Part shown: one piece after another, positions 47,519 to 56,602 of the stretch
Layout of the letters: every line of letters starts with the position of its first letter
Position numbering within the stretch: the first letter of the stretch is position 1
Translations under genes and position numbers: made by a program
Source: a virus
Reading direction: 5' to 3' (one strand)
Length of the DNA stretch: 64,000 nt
IMG/VR virus record: IMGVR_UViG_3300025645_000042
Coordinates: 1 to 64,000 of that record
The notes under the pieces: generated by a model
The model's database searches: none
What the model was told of the DNA's origin: nothing
Seen by the model: the letters and a program-made list of their open reading frames with translations, nothing else

Positions 47519-47938
47519 ATGTTAATTAGAAAACAAGTAACGAATGAAGCTGTAGTGAGTCACTACAATTCATCAAACCTATTGGTGTCAGAGTACGACC
47601 AGTTAAGTAAAGATTTAATCATCACATTTAAAAATGGTGGTGTGTATAAGTATGATAATGTTTCGGCTAGTGATTACATGAGATTTGAAATGGCTGAAAG
47701 TCAAGGTAAAGTCCTTAATTCATTAATTAAACCAAATTACGCCTTTTCTAGGCTTGAGGATGTTGATAGTGAAATTTTAGCTGAGAAAATCAACGCTATT
47801 AAACAAAATAACTTAAAGGATTTTCAAGGTGAGATTAAAGCTGATGCTTTAAAACTTGGGGAAAGTGAAGGGTTTGATTTGGTTTTATTTAAAAGATTAA
47901 TGGACCAAGGAAAAATTTATTTCGAAAAATTAAACTAA
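47519..47938 (+). CDS. KTSC-domain protein
   Basis: 139 residues; residues 1-70 match the KTSC domain (VSHYNSSNLLVSEYDQLSKD, then FKNGGVYKYDNVS and SQGKVLNS). The family occurs in phages and bacteria, sometimes near nucleic-acid enzymes; the role is not known. Promoter TATATTTG at about 47490-47497. First of a four-gene unit ending with thymidylate synthase. Confidence 0.7.
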   Translation: MLIRKQVTNEAVVSHYNSSNLLVSEYDQLSKDLIITFKNGGVYKYDNVSASDYMRFEMAESQGKVLNSLIKPNYAFSRLEDVDSEILAEKINAIKQNNLKDFQGEIKADALKLGESEGFDLVLFKRLMDQGKIYFEKLN

Positions 47939-48333
47939 TGAATACTTGGCACTACCAGTTTCTGGAAGATGAAAAACTACATTATCTCACCGAACTCCAT
48001 CCTGAAGATGGGGTTCTTGGTGAGTATTTTTATGAAGTACATGAATATGATAAATTATTAAAATTTGTTAATGAAAATAAAATTCCAGTATCATTAGAAC
48101 AACCCGTAATGTCGGAAGTTAAAGACCAAAGTGAATGGTTTGCATCTAAATATAAATTAGCTAATGTAGATTTTCAATGTAAAATTAGAATGTATGAAGG
48201 TGATGATAAACTTTTCAAATCTCAATACAGACTTACATTAGATATGATTGAACAGTTACCAGCTGAATCACTAGGTCACATTCTTAAAGATTTATTAACG
48301 CAATTAAAAAAACACGTAAAAGAACATGAGTAA
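47938..48333 (+). CDS. hypothetical protein
   Basis: 131 residues, acidic, overlapping both neighbours. No recognised domain. Its place with thymidylate synthase may suggest a nucleotide or DNA role, but that is context only. Confidence 0.65.
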   Translation: MNTWHYQFLEDEKLHYLTELHPEDGVLGEYFYEVHEYDKLLKFVNENKIPVSLEQPVMSEVKDQSEWFASKYKLANVDFQCKIRMYEGDDKLFKSQYRLTLDMIEQLPAESLGHILKDLLTQLKKHVKEHE

Positions 48334-48697
48334 AAATGATTGGAAAAAAGGGAAAGCTGAATCTGCAATGATTGAGCATGAAAAACAACAAATGAAAAAG
48401 TTTGTTGAAGAGTTCAAAAAGAAAAGAGCTGAAGAAAAAGAAATCACTATGGAGACATATGATGATAAAGAGGATGTTAATTGGGCTAAATATAAAATCG
48501 TGGTTCCAACAGAAGCTGATAAAAAAAGTTTAGAATTGGCATTTGAACATCTACATTACACTGACTGTGATACGAATTATGTTCCCGTTAATCAACTTAT
48601 TCACGAATATTTAACTGAGGAAATAACAGGTGACCCAAAAACTAAAAATAATATAATCGTAGACTCAGAATTATATCAAAAATTATATGAGAAATAG
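48326..48697 (+). CDS. hypothetical helical protein
   Basis: 123 residues with a charged coiled-coil N-terminal half (KQQMKKFVEEFKKKRAEEKE). Overlaps the start of thymidylate synthase by 11 bases. Confidence 0.65.
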   Translation: MSKNDWKKGKAESAMIEHEKQQMKKFVEEFKKKRAEEKEITMETYDDKEDVNWAKYKIVVPTEADKKSLELAFEHLHYTDCDTNYVPVNQLIHEYLTEEITGDPKTKNNIIVDSELYQKLYEK

Positions 48698-49784
48698 TAT
48701 AGATAAAAAATATACAGACCTACAACAAGACATTATAGATAATGGTGTTAGTAAAGGTGATAGAACGGGTACTGGTACCATTTCTGTCTTTGGAAGACAA
48801 TTAAGACATGATATGTCAGAAGGGTTTCCATTATTAACCACAAAGAAGATGGCTTGGAAGTCCATGGTAGTTGAATTACTATGGTTTCTACGTGGTGAAA
48901 CTAACATCAAATGGTTAGTAGACCGTGGTTGTAATATTTGGAATGGGGATGCGTATAAGAGATATGCATCTGAAATGGAACGTGGAAAACATGGTGCATG
49001 GTTTGATAAAAAACGATTCATTGAAGAGATTAAAACCAATGATACGTTTGCTGAACAGTGGGGGGATTTAGGTCCTATCTATGGTAAACAATGGAGAAAT
49101 TGGTTATATTATAGTGAAGGTTTAAAATTTAGTGACACTGATATTGATTATCATGTTGAGTCTGTCGATGGTGAAGATGGTTATGGTGAACTTAGAGTGG
49201 TTGACCAAATCAAAAATTCGATAGAGTTACTAAAAATCGACCCAGATTCAAGAAGAAACATTGTTTCAGCTTGGAATGTAGGTGATTTAGATAAAATGAC
49301 TTTACCACCATGCCATAACTTCTTTCAATTTTGGACTAGAGATTTAACTTATGATGAATTTACAAATTATTATTCACACGAATTGTGGCAAGACATAGCT
49401 TGTTATTGTCCTAAAGGTAAAAGTTTTAATCAATATGCACAAGAAGGTGGGTTTAAAACTAAAGGAATATCTTTAATGTGGAATCAACGTTCAGTAGATA
49501 CATTTTTAGGTTTACCATTTAATATTGCCTCATATGCTTTATTATTGGAAATAATAGCTAAAGAAGTTAACATGGTACCATTAGAAATAATTGGTAATTT
49601 GGGTGATACACATTTATATAACAACCATATTGACCAAGCTAAAGAACAAATAGGAAGGGTGGGTTTTGAATTACCAAAAGTAAATATAAAACCTTTTGAA
49701 ACCATTGAAGAATTGACGTTAGACCACTTTGAATTGATTGGTTATAAATCACACCCAAGAATAAAAGCACCATTATCAAATTAA
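48687..49784 (+). CDS. thyA: thymidylate synthase (ThyA type)
   Basis: 365 residues. Makes dTMP from dUMP with methylene-tetrahydrofolate. Family signatures: DRTGTGT, FPLLTTKK, WFLRGETN, GPIYGKQWRNW, catalytic Cys209 in LPPCHNFFQFW, GLPFNIASYALL and GDTHLYNNH. It is about 100 residues longer than the common 264-residue form, from insertions around residues 95-120, 145-175 and 215-260. It supports phage DNA synthesis. Confidence 0.95.
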   Translation: MRNSIDKKYTDLQQDIIDNGVSKGDRTGTGTISVFGRQLRHDMSEGFPLLTTKKMAWKSMVVELLWFLRGETNIKWLVDRGCNIWNGDAYKRYASEMERGKHGAWFDKKRFIEEIKTNDTFAEQWGDLGPIYGKQWRNWLYYSEGLKFSDTDIDYHVESVDGEDGYGELRVVDQIKNSIELLKIDPDSRRNIVSAWNVGDLDKMTLPPCHNFFQFWTRDLTYDEFTNYYSHELWQDIACYCPKGKSFNQYAQEGGFKTKGISLMWNQRSVDTFLGLPFNIASYALLLEIIAKEVNMVPLEIIGNLGDTHLYNNHIDQAKEQIGRVGFELPKVNIKPFETIEELTLDHFELIGYKSHPRIKAPLSN

Positions 49785-49824
49785 AAACAAAAACTATGGG
49801 TTGGTATATGAAAGTTAGGTTTTT

Positions 49825-49834
49825 CATATTTATA
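49825..49834 (+). promoter_or_regulatory. ATATTTAT candidate late promoter
   Basis: CATATTTATA, 17 bases before the tail tube gene at 49852. Confidence 0.5.
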
Positions 49835-49851
49835 ATAAAAACAGTTTTATT

Positions 49852-50319
49852 ATGAGCGAATTATTATTAAAAATGCCAATACCTTATGAGCCAAAATTAT
49901 CTAATAGATGGTTAGTTAGGTTTAAGGGTGATTATAAAGGTGTACCAGTTTGGGCTATATCTAAAACATCTAGACCTAAATGGAGTGCTAGTGGAGATAC
50001 AACAAATATAAATAACGCTAATAGTTATTCTATAATGTCAAAAGGTAGATGGGAAAATATTGAGATTAATCTACGTGATATTATAGGTTCACCAACTTCT
50101 AAAATTTTATTTAATGCTTGCAGATTAGCGGGTAAAGGTGGTAAAGCTAAAGTTAAATATGATTTGGAAATATTGGATGCAAGTGGAGTTACAGTTGAAA
50201 AATGGAATATTAAAGGTATTGTTGAAACGTTTGATTTTGGCGATTTAGAATATTCAAATGATTCAATACTTGAAATAAAATTAAATATTAGACCAACAAA
50301 AGTTATATTAGAATACTAA
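49852..50319 (+). CDS. tail tube protein, T4 gp19-like
   Basis: 155 residues, close to the usual 163 of gp19. EPKLSNRWLVRF at the start, then KYDLEILDASGVTVEKWNI, FDFGDLEYSNDSILEIKLN and IRPTKVIL at the end are the gp19-family pattern. It stacks in rings to form the inner tail tube and indicates a contractile-tailed phage. The sheath gene is not in this window. Confidence 0.8.
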   Translation: MSELLLKMPIPYEPKLSNRWLVRFKGDYKGVPVWAISKTSRPKWSASGDTTNINNANSYSIMSKGRWENIEINLRDIIGSPTSKILFNACRLAGKGGKAKVKYDLEILDASGVTVEKWNIKGIVETFDFGDLEYSNDSILEIKLNIRPTKVILEY

Positions 50320-50343
50320 TAACGGTTTTTTTATCTTTTTTTA

Positions 50344-50353
50344 TATATTTATA
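50344..50353 (+). promoter_or_regulatory. ATATTTAT candidate late promoter
   Basis: TATATTTATA, 17 bases before the ATG at 50371. Confidence 0.5.
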
Positions 50354-50370
50354 TAAGAAAAGGTACAATT

Positions 50371-50592
50371 ATGAATGAAGTGATACATGCAGCATCAAAC
50401 GCTGATTTTACTGGATACACATATATTCAAGTATATGCTAGTTCGGCTGCAACACCTACAATTAATGCGGTTATAGTCTCTATGGCTGCTGGAAGCACAT
50501 TACCTATATTAGTAAAAAATATTAGTGCAACTGCTAATGTTTTTGTATTAGGTAGACAAAAATTAATAGCACCTTCTGTAATAAACGGATAA
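50371..50592 (+). CDS. small virion-like protein
   Basis: 73 residues, rich in Ala, Val, Thr and small residues with alternating strands (YTYIQVYAS, TINAVIVSM, TANVFVLGRQ), typical of small beta virion or decoration proteins. No identified family. Confidence 0.6.
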   Translation: MNEVIHAASNADFTGYTYIQVYASSAATPTINAVIVSMAAGSTLPILVKNISATANVFVLGRQKLIAPSVING

Positions 50593-50609
50593 TTAAACTT
50601 AAAATATAA

Positions 50610-52588
50610 ATGAAAAAATATAATAGCGTTAAGCCAACTGGATTGAAAGGTAATGACCAAGTTAGTAGAATGAGGTCTCTTATGGGAATGGCACCTGTAA
50701 ATGAAAACACAAATAGGTCAGTTGTAGAATTAACTAAAAAGGGTCCTGACGGAAAAGTGTATGGTATTGTTAGAGAAAATCATAAGTATTTTATTAAAAT
50801 ATCTGATAAAACTGAAAATCTTATAGCTGAAGATTTCAATTATATTGGTGGTTTACAAAACAAAACTGATAAATCTTTCGATAGTTATTCTCAAGCTACA
50901 AAACAATTAAACCTTAAATTCATTAGTCTTAATGAAGCATTAGGTAAATCTGATGTTATCAATATCTTAAAAAATGATAACTTATTATCTGAATCATTTG
51001 AGTCTTACTCAGAAAAACCAAAATCTAGTCAACCTGATACTACATTAGGTACTGTTAAGGAAATTGGTAAAAATGATGGTCATGAAGAAGAAATCATCGG
51101 TGATGAGGGTGAAGATGGTAACCCAGATGTGGATACTCCACCAGTAGTAGAAGAAGGTGAAACTGAAACTGTAGATGAAGGTGATGATGTTGAATTGAAT
51201 GAAACTGAAAAAATGATTGACAGAATCATCCGTGAAATTAAAGAAGAAGAAACAAACAAACTTAAGATTACTACCGCAATAGGTAAAATCAAAGAGGGAG
51301 AACAAAGCTCAAAAAAAAAAGTATAACTGAAACTAAGTTTAAGTTAAAATTAGATGACCCATCTCCTGAACCACAAGCTCAGGATATGGGTTCTTCTGTT
51401 CCTAGTAACGATGAGGGTGGTTTTGATGAACTTCCAGATGCTCAACCAATGGAAGACCCAATGGGTGAACCAGAAAGTGATAAACCATTTAACGATGAAC
51501 CATTTGATGCTGGTGTAGAAGCTAACGAAGAAGACAGTCCTGAAAAATACATACAACAATTATCTGGTAAATTAGGTCAAAGCCTAAGAAAATATACGGA
51601 AGATTTAGGTGCACCTGATTATGACTTAGAAAAGTTTGCAATTAATTCTGTGTTATCTGCAACTAATTCAGGTGAAATGGACCAACAAGACCAAGCTGAT
51701 ATTATTCAAAAGGTAAAATCATCTACAACTGATGGTACTGGTAAAAAAAATGATGAACCAGCAGAGGCTGATGTTGAGGGTGGTGAAGAATTACCAAGTG
51801 ACGAACCATTAGATTTAGATAATATTGATATGGAAGAAAGTGTTTTAGAAAAAAAAAGCACTGACGACTTATTAAACAAGAAGGTTTACGTTACCAACAG
51901 AAAAGAAATGGGTATCGTTAAGAAAATTGACGGGAATGACGTTATTGTTCAAATGCCTAAGACTAAAGAAATGATTAACGTTACTTTAGCTGATGTTAAG
52001 GAAATTACTGAACATAATCCAAATGGTAATGGTAACACTGTATTTCAAGATGCATTTTTAGGTGTTGATGATGAAGGTATGGAAGAAAATAAATATATAA
52101 CTCTTGAATCTGATGAAAATGATAGTATGTTAAATCAAAGAATTAAAGAAATGGTTAAAGAAACATTTATGACAACGGACGTTCAACCAGTGGTTAAACC
52201 ACAAATTAAACCTGTAGTTGAACCGAAAAGGTCTACTAGAAGGTCTAAACCATGGACAATTATTCCAGAACAATTACCAGACCCTAAACCAAAAGCTGAA
52301 GGTGGAGTTCAATTTATAAATAATAGTGAATTTTCTGAAGATGGAAATTTAGTATCATTAGTATTTGATGTTGATGGTGTTAGATTTAATGGGGTTAATT
52401 TTATTAACACTGGTGAGGTGGTTGAAAAACCGTTAGCTTATGATGAACCTTATGTATTTGCATATCAAACTGATATCTTAGATAATGGTAAACAATATTT
52501 AATAAACGTATCTAAATTTGGTAACCCTGAGAATTTTGACGCACCAGTATTTACTGATGGTGATAAACCTGAAATAGAAGAAGTATAA
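50610..52588 (+). CDS. large acidic late protein, two frames joined by an apparent -1 shift at A10
   Basis: Frame 1 (50610-51326, 238 residues) ends with SSKKKV and TAA just after ten A (51311-51320). A -1 shift there gives SITETKFKLKLDDPSPEP and leads in frame into the second frame, whose first ATG is at 51386 and which ends at 52588. The joined product is about 658 residues, acidic, and I recall similar single proteins (ITETKFKLKL, KYIQQLSGKLGQSLRKYTE) from T4-like marine phages. So this is one gene, with programmed slippage, a sequencing error or a true mutation. Residues after 240 are rich in Asp, Glu and Pro. Likely a head- or scaffold-related protein. Confidence 0.65.
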
Positions 52589-52995
52589 TGGATAATTTAT
52601 ATTTAATATATGTTCATAAGATTGGTTACAATCACGCTAATAAATATTTTTATGAATTTATTTTTAGTGATACTGTAGACAACGTTGATGGTGAAGGTTG
52701 GGATTCATACCCAGCAAGTAGTAACCCTGAAGCACCATTTGATAACTTAATAGTTCAAGTGGGTAAAATTGAATCGGAATTTGAATTACATGTTGCACAA
52801 GACAATGAACAATTTTCAATGTATGATGCTTTAGATAATATAATTCCATTAGCTTGGGAAAATATAGATGGGTTAGAAGAATACCCAGATAAAAGATTAG
52901 TATTCCCATTCGGGATGGAAATAAAAAAAGTTGCCGACCTTTTATATGAAAAAGATGTGGTAATGGATTATAAAATCGAAATAGAAAATGAATAA
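52588..52995 (+). CDS. hypothetical late protein
   Basis: 135 residues starting at the stop of the preceding gene (TAATG) and overlapping the next by 8 bases. Beta-rich start (NLYLIYVHKIGYNHANKYFY). Probably a structural or assembly protein by location. Confidence 0.65.
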   Translation: MDNLYLIYVHKIGYNHANKYFYEFIFSDTVDNVDGEGWDSYPASSNPEAPFDNLIVQVGKIESEFELHVAQDNEQFSMYDALDNIIPLAWENIDGLEEYPDKRLVFPFGMEIKKVADLLYEKDVVMDYKIEIENE

Positions 52996-53353
52996 AAAGG
53001 TAGTAACTAAAGAAAAATTACGTAAATTAATTTCTGAAAATGAAGAGTCAATGACTTATTCAGTAACAGCTGATGACCAAAATGCGGTAGATAAAGCAAA
53101 ACAAGCCTCTAAAACTGATGGTGTTGATTCAACAATTGAGTTGACTACTGAAGGTGGTGAAGATGATTTACCAGAAATTCCAGATGAAGAAAAAATGGAA
53201 AGGGGTGAAGAATATGGAGTTTATGGCGAAGATTTTGATAAGTTAATGGAAGAATTAAAAAATTCTAAATCACCTAAAATTAAATTAGGTGAAAATATTA
53301 AACCTAGAATTAAGAAAAATGATTTAATTAATTACATTAAAAATAAAAAATAA
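52988..53353 (+). CDS. hypothetical late protein
   Basis: 121 acidic residues with a KKVVTKEKLRKLISENEES start and a basic end. The xxKxxLRxLIxE helix is common at the start or end of assembly proteins in related phages, hinting at a docking peptide. Confidence 0.65.
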   Translation: MNKKVVTKEKLRKLISENEESMTYSVTADDQNAVDKAKQASKTDGVDSTIELTTEGGEDDLPEIPDEEKMERGEEYGVYGEDFDKLMEELKNSKSPKIKLGENIKPRIKKNDLINYIKNKK

Positions 53354-54591
53354 TGGACGATAATAAAATTAAAAAGTTAGCACTTAAAGCCTTACAGGAA
53401 TTAAAAAAACCGAAAAGATTAAGTGAAAGTAGAATTAAGTATGATGATAATCATGCTGAAAGGATGGACCCTACTTTGGCTAAACAATTAAGAGAGCGTT
53501 CACATTCATTAGGCGCACATCCAGCTTTTCCTGAAGATGATGATATGCATTTTGAAGAAAGATTAATGTCTAAAAGATTTGGTGATGTTGTAAAAAACTA
53601 TAAAAGGCATCATGGTGAAGAAAGTATTGATGTTAATGAAATTATACAAAAGCAAGCCGCTTGTATGAGAAAAGTAATTGAACTTGAGGAAAAACATAAA
53701 GATGAATTGATTGAGATGGTTAAACAATTAATTATGGAAGAGTTCGATATCACTGAAGAAGATTTATTACTTGATGGTACGTTAACAACTGAAATGTCAT
53801 TAAATGTAGATAAGAGTAAACTTAGAATGGAATCAGAATCCACTGTTGAGTTTGATGACCATAACGAATTAGTTAACGCTAATAAAGAAGTTTACAAACG
53901 TAGAATGCTTAACGCATTAATTCAAGGTGCTGCTAAGAAAACAAATCATATGTTTCATTTATTAGATGAACAATTAGTAGAATTAAATCCATTGTTACCT
54001 AACCTATATTCTAAATTAATGACTGGTGCTGATTATATGTATATGGTTACTGATGATGTGAAAGGTAAGAATTCTAGAATGATTGGTGGTCTAGTTAATG
54101 TAGAATTTCCTAAAACAGAAGGTGATGTTCCAAAGATAATTGCAGAAGCTGTTTGTTTACCTGTTTTAATCCACGAGATGGTTAAAGGAGTGATGGAGGT
54201 ACTTTCATATCATGGTTTACCAAAAGACCCTAAAACAGCTCAATTCGTAATGGAAAAAGCTGATTTTATGGAAGCTGAAAGTTGGGACATGAGACTTGGC
54301 CCACCAATATGGGAAAAATTTTTAAATTGTATTCCAGCTGAAGACTACGGTTTGAAACATCATGTATATACTGAATTAGTAGAATTACCAGCTGATGAGT
54401 TTCACGAATCCTTTAGGGAAGTGCTTATGGGTTCTAGAAAAGGTAAAGCACTTATAAATGAATTTCTTACTGAGATTAAAGACGAATTAAGAAACGATGA
54501 ATTTGACAATGTAGTTGATAGAATTAGTGACGATGATTATTTAGGCCCAGAAGATTTAGATAATTTAGACACTGAAAATTGGTTCTTATAA
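53353..54591 (+). CDS. conserved late protein before the terminase
   Basis: 412 residues, largely helical. The first 160 residues are highly charged; the central part has NHMFHLLDEQLVELNPLLPN and MYMVTDDVKGKNSRMIGGLV; the end is acidic. I recall related proteins in environmental T4-like viruses next to TerL, without function. A strong terminator follows, making it the last gene of this unit. Confidence 0.65.
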   Translation: MDDNKIKKLALKALQELKKPKRLSESRIKYDDNHAERMDPTLAKQLRERSHSLGAHPAFPEDDDMHFEERLMSKRFGDVVKNYKRHHGEESIDVNEIIQKQAACMRKVIELEEKHKDELIEMVKQLIMEEFDITEEDLLLDGTLTTEMSLNVDKSKLRMESESTVEFDDHNELVNANKEVYKRRMLNALIQGAAKKTNHMFHLLDEQLVELNPLLPNLYSKLMTGADYMYMVTDDVKGKNSRMIGGLVNVEFPKTEGDVPKIIAEAVCLPVLIHEMVKGVMEVLSYHGLPKDPKTAQFVMEKADFMEAESWDMRLGPPIWEKFLNCIPAEDYGLKHHVYTELVELPADEFHESFREVLMGSRKGKALINEFLTEIKDELRNDEFDNVVDRISDDDYLGPEDLDNLDTENWFL

Positions 54592-54610
54592 AAACATTTT
54601 AATTTACTTT

Positions 54611-54637
54611 AAAGGCCCGTCATATGACGGGCCTTTT
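54611..54637 (+). terminator. intrinsic terminator
   Basis: Fully symmetric AAAGGCCCGTCAT/ATGACGGGCCTTT hairpin followed by T5. Confidence 0.9.
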
Positions 54638-54666
54638 TATTTATTGCACTTTATTGGCTGTTTTAG

Positions 54667-54676
54667 TATATTTATA
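54667..54676 (+). promoter_or_regulatory. ATATTTAT candidate late promoter
   Basis: TATATTTATA, 11 bases before the large terminase start. Confidence 0.5.
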
Positions 54677-54687
54677 TAGAAAAAAGG

Positions 54688-56547
54688 ATGTTAACAGGTT
54701 CAGAAATATTACATGAATATACCGAGTGTTTATTAGACCCAGTATATGCAATTTGCACATATCTTAAAACTTTCGATAAAACACAAGAAGGTTTTGTGCA
54801 GTTTAAATTGTTTCCAAAACAAATACAAATCGTAGAAGCGTATAGAAAATATAGGTTTACTATGATTACAAAGCCGAGACAGGCTGGTGTATCCACAACT
54901 TCCGCTGCATATGCAGCAACCAAAGCAGTATTTGCTGACCCTAACAACCCAGAAGCTATTTTGATTGTTGCAAACAAACAGGAAATGGCGTTTGAATTCT
55001 TAGATAAAATTAAAGATTTCATTTCTCAATTTCCAAGATGGGTTTGGGGTGATGAATATTATGGTACGTCAGAAAAAGAAGGTAAGAGTATATATTCAGT
55101 TGAATCTAAAAAAGAAATAAAATTACCTAATGGTAGTAGAATTAAAGCGGTTGCAACATCTAAAGATGCGCTTAGGGGATTCACACCAACATGGTTAATA
55201 ATGGATGAAGCAGCCTTTATTGATGATGGTGCTATTGTATTTGGTGCCGCATTAACTGCTTTAGGTACTGGTGGTAGAGCTACATTAATTTCTACCCCAA
55301 ATGGTATGGATGCTTTATATCATAAAACATATGAACAATCTAAAAAGGGTAAAAATGATTTCCATATTATTGAGATGAAATGGTATCAAGACCCTAGATA
55401 TACAACCAATCAACAAACCAAAGTAAGAGACCTTATTTGGATTCATGAAGAGAATAATGATGATGTTATTGAAGAAATTAGATATATTAATTTCGGAGAT
55501 TCTGAAGAAAGTATATTGGAGGTTTATACCCATTACGAAAATATGGTGAATAAAGGTTATAAACCTAGTTCAAGTTGGTATAGAGAAATGTGTCGTGGTA
55601 TGAACAACGACAAAAAAATGATTGCTCAAGAACTTGATGTATCATTTATTGGTTCTGGTGGTAATGTAATTGACGATAAATACATTATTATGCAAGAAAG
55701 ACAAAATGTATCTGAACCATTATACACAGCTGGTGATAAAGACGAAATTTGGATTTGGGAAGAACCTATTGAAGGTCATGAATATATTTTATCGGCTGAC
55801 GTTGCTAGAGGTGATGGTGGAGATAATTCAACAATTGTTGTGATTGATTTCACAACTATGACACAAGTAATGGAATATGAAGGTCAATTACAACCCGATT
55901 TATTAGGTACATTGGTTGATGAATATGCTAGAATATATGACGCATTAGTAGTAGTTGATGTAACTGGTGGTTGGGGAGTTGGTACTATAACACAATGCCA
56001 GTACTTAGGTACACCAAATTTGTATTATGATGAAACATCAACAAAACCAATGGAAAGGGCAACAAATAAAGCACCTAAAGAAAGTAACATTGGTAAATAT
56101 CCTGGGTTTAATTGTACTGCGGGTAGGAGAGCACCAATAATTAGAAATTTAGAAAAGATGGTAAGGTTAAATGCAATTAAAATACGCTCTAAAAGGATGA
56201 CATCTGAGATGAGAACATTTGTATTTAAGAATGGAAAAGCTGACCACATGGAAGGGTATCACGATGATTTACTTATGCCATTGGCGTATGCTTTATGGGT
56301 TATGGAAACATCATTTAAAAAATTGAAAGAGGCTAAGGCTAAAACTAAAGCTATGTTGGCTGGATGGGTTAGAAATGATGGTAGAGTTGGAGTTACAGAT
56401 GACGATTTAAAGCGTAATGGATTTATATCTAAAGCTGATAGAAAAAAGAAAGTAACTGCTAAGAAACCAAACTTTAGTCCACAGGTATCTAAAAATATGC
56501 AAGACCCAAAAGGTAATTACATGTGGTTATTTAGCGGTACTAAATAA
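54688..56547 (+). CDS. terL: terminase large subunit, T4 gp17-like
   Basis: 619 residues. Packaging ATPase: Walker A TKPRQAGVST (61-70) and Walker B WLIMDEAAF (169-177). Nuclease domain of RNase H fold: Asp371 in ILSADVARGDGGDN, Asp424 in VVVDVTGGW and YHDDLLMPLAYALW near residue 535. Length agrees with gp17 (610). It docks on the portal, pumps DNA into the prohead and cuts it. No intein or intron here. Followed at 55 bases by the portal gene. Confidence 0.95.
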   Translation: MLTGSEILHEYTECLLDPVYAICTYLKTFDKTQEGFVQFKLFPKQIQIVEAYRKYRFTMITKPRQAGVSTTSAAYAATKAVFADPNNPEAILIVANKQEMAFEFLDKIKDFISQFPRWVWGDEYYGTSEKEGKSIYSVESKKEIKLPNGSRIKAVATSKDALRGFTPTWLIMDEAAFIDDGAIVFGAALTALGTGGRATLISTPNGMDALYHKTYEQSKKGKNDFHIIEMKWYQDPRYTTNQQTKVRDLIWIHEENNDDVIEEIRYINFGDSEESILEVYTHYENMVNKGYKPSSSWYREMCRGMNNDKKMIAQELDVSFIGSGGNVIDDKYIIMQERQNVSEPLYTAGDKDEIWIWEEPIEGHEYILSADVARGDGGDNSTIVVIDFTTMTQVMEYEGQLQPDLLGTLVDEYARIYDALVVVDVTGGWGVGTITQCQYLGTPNLYYDETSTKPMERATNKAPKESNIGKYPGFNCTAGRRAPIIRNLEKMVRLNAIKIRSKRMTSEMRTFVFKNGKADHMEGYHDDLLMPLAYALWVMETSFKKLKEAKAKTKAMLAGWVRNDGRVGVTDDDLKRNGFISKADRKKKVTAKKPNFSPQVSKNMQDPKGNYMWLFSGTK

Positions 56548-56602
56548 TAAAAATACATTGATTTATTTAAAAAATATAGTATAATTAATAAAAAGAATTA
56601 AG

